A DNA stretch of 64,000 bases from Sinotaia quadrata (taxonomy: Eukaryota; Mollusca; Gastropoda; Architaenioglossa; Viviparidae): NCBI GenBank assembly GCA_028829895.1, contig CM054178.1:86486058-86550057 (forward strand). Reading direction: 5' to 3'. The first letter of the stretch is position 1, and every line of letters begins with the position of its first letter. Shown here piece by piece: positions 47,060 to 60,908 of the stretch. A model generated the notes under the pieces. It was not told the DNA's origin and did not search any database. It saw only the letters and a program-made list of their open reading frames with translations. The translations under genes were made by a program, and so were the position numbers.

Positions 47060-50000
47060 ATGTTGCCTCACGCAGAAGAGAATGATACTACTGAAGTGTT
47101 TGGAACACTTTATCGTACGTCGCCAGTTTTTAATGATACAAGTACTAGTAGTAGTACAAGTAGTAGTTTTACTTGATATAGGCCTACTGATAATTACGAT
47201 GAGTTTATATAGTAAATAAAAATCGATGACTAAAAACAGCATATTTTTAATGTACTAGAATATATGTTACTGACTAGATTAATGATTATATATATTATAT
47301 TTGTATTATTTTTATAAATGCTTAAGACTTGAGTTAAGATGTTTTAAAATATTTTATGTCTTTAATAATGTAAGCATGCCAGATACTACTAAAAAATATT
47401 TGTTATAGGTGTAGGCCTATATCTTTTTAGATAGACATATAGTTTGTTAATGGAGTGAGCATTTCTTCTGTTTGACACCCATAATGCAATCCGTCAAAAC
47501 ATCTCTTATTAATACTGAGTAGTATTAATAATAATTTGGAGTTTTTTTAACAGAAGATGCTATGTAAATTTTTAAAATACTTGTATATGTTAGGCATTTT
47601 TACAACCTAGGTGGAATTATTGATTGTATATACTCAGAATTGTGCCACTCTATACCTTGATCATCAACAGTATTGAGTATAACTTTAAAAAGTCACTTCT
47701 TGATTGAATAATTGACTGCTTTGCTGATTATCGTAATCCTAAAAACATATTGAAATCTGAGAATATATATATAGTTTTAGTACTAGTGAATATAGAGCAT
47801 ATTTTAAAATACATAAGTGATTTCAAGTACAGAAACATAAATAACTCTAATTCAGCATAGTCTGTTATTAAGAAAAGCTCTCCTAATTCTTGTATAGTGT
47901 ATGACTGTAGTTCTCTAAAGGCTTAGAGAACATCTCTTGCATACAAGCTTCACAGACAACAACAAAATTTTTTAATGCTGTTGCCAAGAGGCCATCTGTA
48001 TGCCAGCAAAGAATTGTCAGTCATTGAAATAGAAACTGAACAGCACACATCTGTTATTTCATAAAGATTTTAAATTTTGAAAGAAAGAAATATAGTAAAA
48101 TGTTTAAAGTCTACAATGTATTCATGTCCTATTCAATTGTACAATATGTTATTTCCCTTTTGGTCAACCATAGAATATTACCGCATATAGTGTATAAATC
48201 ATCTAGTGACAGAAGCATTTAATTTTATTTACATATACCTTGTAATTTAAATGTTTGTAATATGGTATTGACAAAGTTGGTGCTTATTTATTTCATTTTA
48301 TGACATATAGGCTCAATGTGCATTTGCCAATTTGCTGTTTGATTAGTTGAAAATGCATATTATTTATAGTTTGTTCATGATTACACTTACAGCATCAAAA
48401 GTTGTAACTGTGGAAGCAGTTGGTCAGTGGTTTGAAGCCTATCAGCAAAAGCTTCATGGTCGCCAGTCTTTTCACTCCCTGTCAGTGACATCCAGTTCTT
48501 CAGAGTCTGAGGAAGAAGATGATGTTGAGTGTGAAGATGACAAGGCTCTGTTATTAGGCCTAGACCCCAAAGAATGGAAAGCAAGTTTTATTTCTTTTAA
48601 TTTTATGGATACAATTTTGTGGTCAGTTTGCTTACAATACAAAACTGTAAAGAAGTTTTATGGTAAAACTTTGCTTTAAACTTCTCTTTTAGAGTTTGTT
48701 GCAATGCCCAATAACCTTCTTTTATATCATTTTTGGGAATCCAATTTGTGCTGGTTTGAGTTTTAAAAAAAAAAATGTTTGAATTTGTGTTTTCACTATT
48801 TTTCATGGTTGCAGTTTTAAAATAAAAGATAAGGAAAATTAAGCTTCTACTGCCTAAGGTTTTCTGTATTATATTAAATTAATTTATCTCTAAGAAGATA
48901 ATAATATTAATCATTTATGTTTTGTTTGTTCAGAAACAAGATCATTATGCTGTCCTGGGTTTGGCCAAGCTGAGGTATAGGGCAACAGACGATCAGATAA
49001 AAAAGGCTTGTAAGTTGATATGATGTCTTGGAGATACTTTTGTTTGGTCAGTTTGTTTTATTTTGTAGTCTTTGTTTTAAAAAACTTTTATTTTTACATT
49101 TTTGTTTGCATTATGAATAAATTATGAATAATTTCAGACACCTGAAATTTCTTTTGGATTATTTGTTCAGGCTCACTGTATAAATATATATATATATTTT
49201 TCTTTCTCTGCTATCAGAGAGTGTTGCATTAATCAGGTCTGTTACAGAATCAGCATTTTTAATCATTACACCTACTATAAATATGTACATCAAATTTTAT
49301 TGTTGTGAAATGGTGTGGTGTAAATTGTGAGTTGTAAAATAAACTGTGAGTCATGGTTATAATAATAGCTGACAGCCTTAAACATTTAGCATCTGTTCAG
49401 AATTTTAAATCATTACTAATTTTTAATGTTTAAAGGTACCTAAATTTGCCCAGATCTGATATAAGATTTGGATAGAGTGACCGAAAGGTACTTATCCGAA
49501 CCTGGTATAAAATTTGGATAGTTGTGTCCAAATGATACTACCCTGGTGATCTTAGTTAAGACTTAATGCGGAAATAGCATTGAAGAGGTTTATCGTTGCT
49601 GAAAGTTCAGATGTGTGGTTTGATTGGTAAATTCGCTTACAGGAATTAAATAGTGTTTATTCCTTGTGTTTAACCCATGCATAATACATAGGCTTGTATG
49701 CAAGCATTTACAGAGGTAGATTCCAGAATGTTGAAGTATTAATGTCTACCTTCTTGTACTTCATGAAATGTGCTATTATTTCATTAGTAATGGTAGAACA
49801 TTCTGACTGTATTTTTTTCATGATGTCATGTATTTCATAATATGTTTCAGACAAGCGGAAAGTACTTATGCACCATCCTGACAAACGAAGAGCACGAGGG
49901 TTATTGGTCCAGGATGGAGAAGATGATTATTTCACATGTATAACACGGGGTAAATGCTGTTAACAATTATCTATAAAAAATTTCTTTTTCTTTTTATTAT

Positions 50001-51076
50001 TTATAAAAGTAGTTATTGTTGTTTTTTTTTTTGAAGTTTGCAAATAATCTGCAAATGATGGCCCAGTCATTATAATATCACCTAAAGCAATATTGTTTTT
50101 AAAATAATAGTAATTGTTAGTAATAATATATTCTGAATAATGAATGTTGCTATTAATACTTTATAGGTTGTATTTATTTTCTTGCATTTCTTAATGACTT
50201 TCATTTCATTTATTATTGTCTTATGAATTTTTACAGCTTATGAGATTCTTGGCAACCCTGGAAAACGTCGGTCTTTTGATAGTGTGGACCCAGAGTTCAG
50301 TGATTCTGTGCCATCTGCTTCCCAGGAAAACAAGGACAACTTTTATAATGTATTTCGACCCAAATTTGAATCCAATGCAAGGTGACACAGTCTTTGATAC
50401 AAGAGAAAGATCTGGGCAATTAAATATAAAAACATTAAAGGCCAAGTGAATAATAATCCACTTCACATATATATATATATTAAAACCAAATATTTCAGTA
50501 ACATCAATGCTTCTAAACATTCTGGCAAGTGTTTGTTATAAACATGTTTATTTTGGGGTTAAAAATGGTATAGAAACCAAAGCTCTTGATCCAGCACAAG
50601 ATCACCATATGAAGACACAAAGTGACCAAAATGCTCTGGACTAAAAGTCCACTCAAGGTTGTTTCTTTCTTCTGCATGCAGTTAAACAAGCAAAAACACA
50701 AGACAGTGATGCAGAGTTTAGTTTTCTTTTGTCAAGTGTCATACCTTCAATATAAAAGAGTGGCCATTTAGTCCTCAGTGTTGTCATTAAGCTTGCTTAT
50801 GTACATTTATAACATCAAAAATCTCACAGAAATATATTTTGACGCATGTATTGCAATATTAATTAGGACTTTGAGTTTAAAAATAATATATACATTATCA
50901 GAATACTTAAATCTATTGAGTTCAATTTCATAGTTGAAATTAAATTCCACTTCACTTGGTCTTTAATGTGTGTTTGCATTCTGAGAAAGATCTGGTCATT
51001 TAAATATAAAAGCATAAGTGTGTGTTAATGTGTGTTTGCATTTTGAGAAAGATCTGGTCATTTAAATATAAAAGCA

Positions 51077-51114
<38 letters not shown>

Positions 51115-54100
51115 CGTGTGTGTGTGCATGCTTGGATGGATAGTTAACTATGTGTGTGCAAGTGAGTATGCTTGTATATGTGAGTGATATACATATGTAA
51201 ACATGCTTGTATATATGTGAGTATGCATATTTGTTGATGTTTAGATGTTTGTGAGATGTGTAGGATGTACATATTTCTAAGTGTAAAAAGTGGACAATAA
51301 AAACAATATCAGATATACCGTAGTGAGCTAATTATTGAGATTGATATGGTTTGTGATTAAGAAAATATAAGTCAAGATAATCAAGCACAATATAAGTAAT
51401 TTAATAAATCACACAATTTAGGTCAATGAAACACAAAGCACTTAATGCATTTTGGGTTAAGGGAATGTAAATAAATTGTAAAATAAACACACAGTTTGGG
51501 TCAGCAAAATGCAAAACATATCCTTAACTTTATTTCATATCAGTCCATTTCTGATGCATACTTAGTAACTAGCAGTAGCCATAATGAAGCAGAGGACAAA
51601 TCATACCAATACATTGCATATAAATTGCATATAGATACTGTGCCCTCGTGACTTTAATAACAGAAACTTTCAAACAAGATATAGTCATAGTTTCCTCAGA
51701 CAGCTCCACAACAATATCTTACATTCAGTTTTTCTTGGACAGCTCCACAACAATATCTTACATTCAGTTTTTCTTGGACAGCTCCACAACAATATCTTAC
51801 ATTCAGTTTTTCTTGGACAGCTCCACAACAATATCTTACATTCAGTTTTTCTTGGACAGCTCCACAACAATATCTTACATTCAGTTTTTCTTGGACAGCT
51901 CCACAACAATATCTTACATTCAGTTTTTCTTGGACAGCTCCACAACAATATCTTACATTCAGTTTTTCTTGGACAGCTCCACAACAATATCTTACATTCA
52001 GTTTTTCTTGGACAGCTCCACAACAATATCTTACATTTAGTTTTTCTTGGACAGCTCCACAACAATATCTTACATTCAGTTTTTCTTGGACAGCTCCACA
52101 ACAATATCTTACATTCAGTTTTTCTTGGACAGCTCCACAACAATATCTTACATTCAGTTTTTCTTGGACAGCTCCACAGCAATATCTTACATTCAGTTTT
52201 TCTTGGACAGCTCCACAGCAATATCTTACATTTATCCAGTATCAGTGGTGGTTGGAATTTATTCCTCAGATTTCTCTGGCTAGTCAGCTAATAGTTTGAT
52301 GATATACAGACATGGAAAAAATAACACTGAAGGTACCACACATTTTCAGGTAATTGAAAATGATAGCAAACATTCTTTCTCAATAGGACGTACCCTTTCC
52401 TTCAGAATGGACACTTTGTTCTTTAGTGTTCCAAGCTATTTGCCTTTCCTAGGAGAGACTTGCACATAAATCTGTTTACCACAAGGTGGAATGCACAACA
52501 ACTGGTATGCATATCACTCCTTCCAGATCTGTTAGTCAGTTGGAACAATATATACTTGCATATATTTATCCCACACCCCACTTGATCCTCAAGTTCTCAG
52601 CTGGTAGCTCATTGGGGGAGGGAGGATTTGGATAAGTACTTTGCTAGAATGAAGTGTAAATGTTGAGAAAATGGCCTGGCAAACTGGATCAGCTAAAGCA
52701 GTCTCACGCTCCAGTCTTCTGGCAGAATTCCAGCACTTTATGCTTATCCCGAGTGCTGAGCACTTCATGATTAACTATCTTGAGCGCTGGGCACTTTATT
52801 CTTGACTTATCCTGAACACTAAAAACTTTGATTATCCTGAGTGCTGGGCACTTTATACTTGACTATCCTGAACACTAAAATCTTCATGCTTAACTTATAT
52901 AGCAGATAGACATTCTCAGATATAGATCTGTTAGATCATTTATTTAGTGTTTGCTAGACTCTACCCATCTTCAAGCCTGGAATCTAATCTTGAGATTAGT
53001 TGATCTCCAATCAATTTCAGTGTCTGGAGGAAAAAAAAATAGTATTTCACACTTTTGACTCTTCAAACAGTTGACTTTTTTCTTGAACCCCTCCTGCATA
53101 TTCAATGAAATTTGTATTTTGTTTTCTAGTTTCTTAATGATCAGCCACAGATGTTAATAACTGATCCATTTTTCTTGGTTAAGAATAAAATCCCTGATCA
53201 AGACAGCCAATCAAGCACTGTCTCTCCTTGTTCCATTCTTCAGGGTGATAGCATGCAAGCCCCAGTTGAGCTTTTAAAATTTATCTTCAGAAATCTACAT
53301 ACAATAGGTTAAATTATTCTAGACTCTTTCTGCTCATCTTTTTCTCTCCCCCTTCCCCAGTGTGAGGCACAGCCAGACATTGACATTGTTAAGTTACCCT
53401 GGCTTAAACAGGTTACTAGAATATATATACAATTATATTCAGTGTGCTTGAATAAATCTGTTAGAGCTTTGAGACAAGAGCAATTTTATCTGATGTTGCA
53501 TTTTATAGAAATTTAACACTCAGACTGAAAAGTCAGCAGTTGTTTTGAAGGCTGCTTTTATTGTTTCTTTTTTTAAAAAAAAAATATCTCACAGATTTGT
53601 CTAAGGGTTTTGCACCATCCTTGTAACTTTTTGAGATTTAGTAATTTATTTTCCCTTTGTGTATGTTTTGTTTATATATATATATTGTGCATGTGGTCTG
53701 TTTTATTTTCTTTGTCAATATTTCTGCTTCCTGATTATTCTCCTGTTATATGAATATATGATCATATTCATTAAATAAGATTTTCCTGAGTATTTACCAG
53801 ATGAACATACACAGTCCCTTCCTATCTCCCCCAATTTTCTTGCAGTACCTTGTAAGTGTTATTGGCACTACTAACTTTTGGTCAGGGATAGATAACTAGG
53901 AGTGAACTTTCAGTATCTTTCATTTCTAGGCTGTGTGGAACCTGACATTCCCTGGTAAACTAGTACATTACTTTGTATGCTCATCTGCTAAATATTGAAG
54001 AAAAGTTTCTTAGAAAAATACTTTTTGTGCATTTGAAATTCATTTGTTCACCTTTTATACAGGTGGTCTAACAAGAAGAGAGTGCCCCAACTTGGAGATG

Positions 54101-57100
54101 AAAATTCTTCTTTTGATGATGTGAACAATTTCTACAAGTTTTGGTATTTTTTCTTTAAATTAACATCAGTACACTGCATGTATTTGTGCACATGTAAAAC
54201 ACAGGTGTAAATTAAGTCTTTTAAACAAAACATGTTTTGCTACCATTTATACATTATTTTACCTTAGCTTCAATGAAAGTTTGTTATTGTATCAAAAACA
54301 AAATGTTGAGAAGAACATAATTGTATGAATGATTATATTTTTTTAAATATTTGTTGTCAGAGGTGAATTGTCATCTTTTGTTTTCTAGGTATGAATTTGA
54401 TTCTTGGAGAGAATTTTCCTACCTTGATGAAGAAGAGAAAGAAAAGGGAGAAAAGTAGGTGTGAATGGCTTTTTCAAAACAGTTTATGTGTATGTGCATG
54501 AATTATTTCTAAACAAATTGTGTGAATGACTTGTTTGCACATAATTTATGTATATATAAGGGATTTATTTTCAGACATTTTATATGTATGTGAATGATTT
54601 ATTTGCAATCAAAATATATATATATGAATGACTTATTTGCAAGCAATTTATGTATGTGTTAATACAGATTGTTTTACATTTTGTTGCGTAAATGTATTTT
54701 AAAAGTAGTAATTTATTTAGCTATTGTGTTTTAAAATATCTAATCACATTACATTGCTTAATACAGTCGCGAAGAGAGGCGATGGATTGAGAAACAGAAC
54801 AAGGCGGCCCGACAGAAAAGAAAGAAGGAAGAGGTGGCCCGAATACGACAGTTAGTCGGTGAGTAAATAGCACTTTTTATATTTCCTGATGGTTTCCTTG
54901 AAATTATCCAGACTTTATATGAAGTGTAGAAATCATTTGCAAGTACTTGAAGTTATATAAATATGTTTAGATCCTAAACAGTTCAAATAATTTTAAAGAT
55001 ATTTTAAAATTTGTATTTGTAAGTCACACTGGAATTAAACAGTGACACACAATAATTGATAATTCATGCTAAGAACTATTCTGTTGATGGGCAGTTTAAA
55101 GAAATGGTATTCTTGTAGCATTTCCTTAGTTTCTTGGCAGTATGAAGAAATTGTATTCTTGTAGCATTTCCTTAGTTTCTTGGCAGTATGAAGAAATTGT
55201 ATTCTTGTAGCATTTCCTTAGTTTCTTGGCAGTATGAAGAAATTGTATTCTTGTAGCATTTCCTTAGTTTCTTGGCAGTATGAAGAAATTGTATTCTTGT
55301 AATGTAGCATTTCCTTAGTTTCTTGGCAGTATGAAGAAATTGTATTCTTGTAGCATTTCCTTAGTTTCTTAGCAGTATGAAGAAATTGTATTCTTGTAGC
55401 ATTTCCTTAGTTTCTTGGCAGTATGAAGAAATTGTATTCTTGTAGCATTTCCTTAGTTTCTTGGCAGTATGAAGAAATTGTATTCTTGTAGCATTTCCTT
55501 AGTTTCTTGGCAGTATGAAGAAATTGTATTCTTTTAGCACTTTCTTGGCAGTGTAAAGAAGTATTCTTATAGTCCTTGATTTTATTCTTGGCCAATTGTT
55601 TGCTGTTTTTCCATTTTTCTCTGTGAGTATATGGTGGTATCATGACAAATAATTTTGTATTATGCATGTGGTAAATCCACCGAATATTTCATTTGTAGAA
55701 CTTGCATTATGTGTGCACAAACTGTCACAGTAATTATTGAGACAACAACATATTCTAAAATTGTTTTTAGTTAGAAGCTGAATGTAAAACAAACATTTTG
55801 CTTATTATGGCTTTGATTACAGACAATGCATATGCTTGTGACCCACGCATACAAAGGTTCAAGGACGAGGAGAAAGAAAAGAAACTGGCACAAAAACGGG
55901 CAAAACAAGAGGCAGCTCGACAGAGGGCTGAAGAAGAAGAGCGAGTAGGAATTTTTAAAATATGTTACAAATTAAAAAGAAAAATAGTCTTGGTATAGTT
56001 TAATTTTTGTTTTGAATTATATGAGTGATGGTCAGTTTATCTGTCCACTAATAGATTGTGTTTCACAATGTTAACTGAGAGAACATACTTATGTCCTTGT
56101 GCTACTTCACACTCACTGTCACACCTTACATCAAAGTAGTTTCACATTCACTGACACATCTTACTTCAAAGTACTGTTTCATATCTACTGTTGCACCTTA
56201 CATCAAAGTACTGTTTCACATTCACCATCGTATCATTTACATGGTGTTCTGATAGATCCGAAATGAAGCTCTGGAAGAAGAAAGGAAAAAGAAAGAGAAA
56301 GAAGAGGAGGAAGCACGTGCCCAGGCTGCTGCCACAAAAAAAGAGAAGGAAGCTGTTAAAAAACAACTACGGAAAGAACGAAAGTCACTGCGGACCATAA
56401 CAAAGGCAAGTGCACACCATATACATCTTTCCAGATTGATCTTCTTTCATCTGAGTCATGGGTCTTTGAGAGTAATTTGGGTTTAGTGGGAGGTAGTATT
56501 ACAATGCAAGTCCCTGTGAACAAATTTCTGAGGTAATGGCATATGTTTCAGCCTCGCCATCTTTCTGTCTGTAGTCTCCAGTCTTTCTGTGAGCTAGCTA
56601 ATTAGGCCAGAATTTTTTTCAAGCCAATGAAGTGATAGTAGAGAAACATTTTTAACATTTCCTGTCAGAGTAACAGTTTTCCATCATACAACCTGATGAT
56701 GTACATTCAGTAAAAATAGGGATTGATTACTTACATCATACAACGTTATGAATATACATACAATAGAAGTAGAGTATGATTACTTAAATCATACAATCTG
56801 ATGAATATAATTAAATAGAAGATGTGTATACATACAGTATAAGGAGAGGTTGATTACTTACATCATACAACCTGATGAATATACATACGATAGAAGCAGA
56901 GTTGGATTACTTGTACAAGCAAAATTAAGTGTCTAAAAATTAGGGTTCAACTTCTGCTTGGATCAGTTTATACTTGAGTATATTGAGTATATATAGTAAG
57001 TTTCCCTACAAAATAAATTACTAATGAATTACAATTTTAATCTGGTAAGGGAAATCACTCATGAAATTTCTGGGTAGTAAAGGAAAGACCATTTTAATTC

Positions 57101-60100
57101 TTGCAGACAATATCAACATAATTTCTATTTTAAAATATAGTGTAATCATAACTGATTGAAAATCCATGGCTGATTTGAAAACCACCCTCATTGTTTGCCA
57201 TTATGAGGCCAAGACAACAGAATCTAGGATGGTCAAGTAAAAAAATTAGTTATGCACTGGTATTTTCTAGTTTCACACTTAAAGCCCATAATAATCAGAT
57301 CATTGTAATCTTGGTACTGAAAAATTCTTTGATTGGCATCTGCTGTCATCAGGGTTGGAAAAATTAAAAGTGATTGTAATAAATGCCTGTTTAATGAGAA
57401 ATTTGAAAGTACTTGCTACAAGATAGGCACGTGACTAGAAACATCATTTTCTGTTTGTTGAACTGATTAAGCAAGACATGTATTCAAGAATCCTAATTTA
57501 GTCACTATTCACCATATATGGTGAACTGAGGCGTGGTTACATGCAATTGATAAATGGCAGTAGTTGTGTAGTCATGTGCATAAAGGTACATTGTGTTGTG
57601 CATTAATAGCAAGTGGTTCCCCTTTCTGTTGCAGGACTTTGATTATTTTGCCAGCAGCGATGAAGAACGGATCAGCATGCTGCAGGAAGTGGACAAACTC
57701 TCAGAACTGCTATCACTTACAAGGTCTGGAACTGCATGCTTAAGATCATCTTATTGTATTCAGTCTGTTTATGTTACAATCTTTGGACTTGCTTGCTCAG
57801 GGGCATTATTGATTTTCCAGGATTGTTTACAATATTTTTTAATTCTTTTTTATAAGATCTGGTTTTGCTCACTCATATTTCCCATATTGGCTTAAATTTT
57901 TCTTTCTTACTTTATTCTAAATGTTTGTTGTATTCTTTTTAGGAGTACATTGTTTTCTTCAAGCATGACCTATTTCAGTTGACAGTTTGTTTTTTTTTAA
58001 TTAATGTGTTTGTCTTTCTGCTTTGAATTTTATGATGACATTAATTATGAAGAAAGTATTTTATTGGTTGGGAAAAGGAGTGTTTTATATTATATAAAAT
58101 GCTATTAATTAATTTATCTTGGCTTATTTTTGCCACTTTTTGTGCCCAGCAAATAGTATTACTTAGTTTTAGCTAGATATTTTCTACTTTCTGTTGAATA
58201 TCCAGTATGTAATGTAATGTATCTCTGCAGCAATGTGTCTGTGGTGTCTCTAGTCTAGCATGTCACTGTGTCTGTAGTATGTCTCCATGTCTGTAGTGTG
58301 TCTCCTGCACTAATGTGTCCTGTATCTGTGGTGCCTTTAGCCTGTCTCTGTGTCTGTAGTGTGTCCTCTCCTTAAATGTAAGTAAAATGTCTTGGACATG
58401 TTAGACTGTGGTTACAATTTTTTAATTCTTAAGAAAAAAAAGACAGTATAGTTTGAAATTTCAAAATACTTTATTGGGATACAAAACAACAGTTACAAGA
58501 GTTGGTATTTCAGTTAAATAGTCTTCATCATGACAAGTCAGTTCTTGATAAGAATGACATATGTATGTGTGTATCCCGCTGGTGCATGAAATATTGATGC
58601 ACCAATGTTGCATTGGTTCCTTTCTTCATTGCTTAGTAGTGTGTAGTTATTTTGAAGTATTTTTTTTTAAAAGGCATGATTGGATATCTAGAATCTTGTT
58701 GCTTATTTTGAAACATTTTTAATAATTAACAAAATATTTTGTGTAAAATAATATGCTCGAAAAGTAAGTTCTCGAATTAATGATTTGTGAAATTAAATAG
58801 ACAAACAGAATTTTGTAAGTGATGAGTTTTGATCAAAATTTACCTGTATATCTAGTTTCCTCTCCTTTTAAAATTAAAGTAATTTATCTCAAAACTGTTG
58901 TTCATGCTTTCTTGTCAGCAACATGACTGAACTTGATATGTAACATACAGGATTTAATGTTATGTTAATCAGATCCATTATTTAAATTTTTTTTAATAAA
59001 TAAAACTATTTAAAAATTATACAGAGAGAATGCATTACTCTTTCTCAATAAAGAATAGTAATGATTGATTTTGTCACATTCCTCCCCCACCTCCCCAGAA
59101 CAAATGCTTAGTTCATTATTCCTTTAATAATTAAGTCAAAATTAGATCATCTTGACAGTAAATTGTTGACAGTAAACAAGTTAGAAATTAAAGTCATATG
59201 TAATCTAGACTCACCAAATTAAACCCATACAACACGGGTTTCACAGTGACCGTTAAAACTTGTAGCACTTTATTTTCAGCCTCCAGGAACTTAATGAGAG
59301 CATGTCCTGTGGCAATAAGGAAGTGGCAAAAGTGGCATTTCTGCAGAAAGTGAGCATTCTGAACCTGCCTGTTGTAGGAGGAGTTAATTTATACAAACAT
59401 AGACATGTGTTCATTACTTGTGTTTGTTTTAATTTATTTTACTTTTTTAGAATAAAACATAACTGGTAAATTATAAAAAAAAAAAATAACACATTAATCA
59501 CATTTGTTAGCTCTTCAGCATCAGTTAAAAAAAAAAGGTGTTACCTACTTATTATTTCTGTTTTTGTATACATATATTATTCTTCATGCTTTTGTTTTAA
59601 AAGTATGACATAAACATTTTGATTTTATTTTATAACTTTGGGTTTGGTGTGAAATGATTTTAAAATTGTTGTTATCATTCAGTAGCTTCCCTTTACTTTG
59701 CTGTGTATTATTCCCAAGGTGGCAGAAGTGCAGGCTCAGTTAGAAGATGACAAACGGCGCCACTTGGAAGCTTCACAGCGAAGCAGTAGTAGTGATTCAT
59801 CACGTGACAAGAAAATATGGTCTGAAGAAGAGCTGCTGGTTTTGATCAAGGGAGTCAACCTCTTCCCAGCAGGCACACAAGACAGGTGGGTGAAGTAGTA
59901 GAGTTTGGGACAGAAATGTTTATTAGTAGCTGAAATACTTCACAGCTAGTACATTTTTACTTTAAAATATGAAAGTGGTTTCAAATTATGAACTTATGCC
60001 CATAAGGGAGCTAATATGTTTTATTTTGGGAAGGAGTAATGTCTTTTAGTACTCCAGTACAGTCATTACACAACTATCAGCTATTACTACAAGGGATACA

Positions 60101-60908
60101 GAATGATTTTTTTTAAAAATTTTCTTGTGTGTACAAGTAAATTATAGAAGTAATCTATTGCCTTAACACCTTTGCAGTGTTCTCAGTTCAGATTTGTTGC
60201 AGAAATCTCAGTACTTTATTTACATCAGTAAAGAAATTCATTAGATATCAACTTTCTAACTTCTGTATCTCTTTGGGGTTATCTTAACTGATTTGAGATA
60301 CCTCTTTGGGGGTATCTTAACTCATTTGAGATCCACTTTGGGAACATCATATATGCATTGAGACCTACGTTGGGGTTATCTTTGTTGCAGTGGTCTCTCT
60401 TTGTTAGGAGCATCAAAATTTATGGTTTCACTAAAATTTGATGACCTGCTTTCATGGACCTTATGGCCCCCACAGAACGAGTCGTGCTTAGGAAACTGCT
60501 GAAAGAGACAAGTGAAACTGCAGCATTCTTGTCTGATTTTATTTTTTTTTCACTCACAATCATAAATATTGCTAAATATTTCATTCCTTCCTAATCAGCT
60601 CTTATGATCTGTCATGTTGATATATTCATCCACTTGATATATTTTCAGATCTCACCTTCCCCTTAACCTCTTCATCACTGCTGCCTTTCATTTATTTCCC
60701 TCAGTACTGAAGTCTGACAAATTCCATGCAATGTTTTAAGAATAATGCATGGTTTTTCTTCTTACATCAAACATAACTGTAGTCCTGTTTACAAAATTTG
60801 TTTTACACAGGTGGGAGGTAATTGCTGCATTCATTGGACAGCACGTGGAAGGGAGCAACAAAAATGCCCGCGATGTTCTGTCCAAAGCTAAGGAACTACA
60901 AAAGAATG
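47060..60908 (+). CDS. DNAJC2: DnaJ homolog C2 / zuotin (ribosome-associated J protein), 3' end outside window
   Basis: DNAJC2 binds ribosomes and drives Hsp70 on nascent chains; its SANT domains allow a chromatin role. Exons: 47060-47114, 48393-48580, 48934-49009, 49851-49949, 50237-50381, 54063-54143, 54389-54454, 54767-54858, 55823-55944, 56256-56405, 57635-57723, 59280-59349, 59719-59885, 60811-60908 (499 codons). Exon 1 ([18 protein letters not shown]) is inferred from phase, donor and an upstream in-frame stop; the others are clear. The J domain runs from [10 protein letters not shown] (82) with HPD at 115-117. Then come [13 protein letters not shown] and [20 protein letters not shown] (zuotin-specific), a charged helical region (about 238-358), and SANT 1 from IWSEEELL (444) to the end. 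Introns 2 and 10 have GC donors (GCAAGT). SANT 2, about 120 aa, is not in the window; without splicing the frame stops at 60916. Confidence 0.93.
51080..51130. repeat. (TG)n microsatellite
   Basis: TG run of about 45 bases in DNAJC2 intron 5, preceded by two copies of a roughly 70-bp unit (TTTGCATTYTGAGAAAGATC and following) at about 50965-51085. Confidence 0.93.
51701..52233. repeat. 39-bp minisatellite in DNAJC2 intron 5, about 14 copies
   Basis: About fourteen nearly perfect 39-bp units (CAGCTCCACAACAATATCTT, ACATTCAGTTTTTCTTGGA). Each unit reads, in the DNAJC2 sense direction, TTACATTCAG then TTTTTCTTGGACAG, two acceptor-like motifs. The unit is 13 codons, so long frames (130 and 178 aa) stay open on both strands by arithmetic; they are not genes. 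Confidence 0.98.
52234..54062. other. rest of DNAJC2 intron 5
   Basis: Unique intronic sequence. Short repeats of CCTGAGTGCTGGGCACTTTA and CCTGAACACTAAAA occur at about 52740-52890. No coding signal. Confidence 0.6.
55100..55556. repeat. 46-bp minisatellite in DNAJC2 intron 8, about 9 copies
   Basis: About nine and a half 46-bp units (GAAGAAATTGTATTCTTGTA, GCATTTCCTTAGTTTCTTGG, CAGTAT). Each unit carries TTCCTTAGTTTCTTGGCAG in the sense direction of the gene, a good match to a polypyrimidine tract plus CAG. One unit has a 5-bp insertion near 55300. Confidence 0.97.
57724..59279. other. DNAJC2 intron 11
   Basis: Intronic. Imperfect short repeats of GTGTCTGTAGTGTGTCTC occur at about 58215-58375. 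Nothing else recognised. Confidence 0.6.

Noticed and set aside
46895..47242. 115-aa minus-strand frame
   Set aside because: Antisense to the proposed DNAJC2 first exon and 5' region, hydrophobic and Thr-rich by composition, no domain.
51685..52221. Open frames of 178 aa (minus) and 130 aa (plus)
   Set aside because: A 39-bp unit is 13 codons, so any stop-free unit gives a long repetitive frame. It lies inside a DNAJC2 intron.
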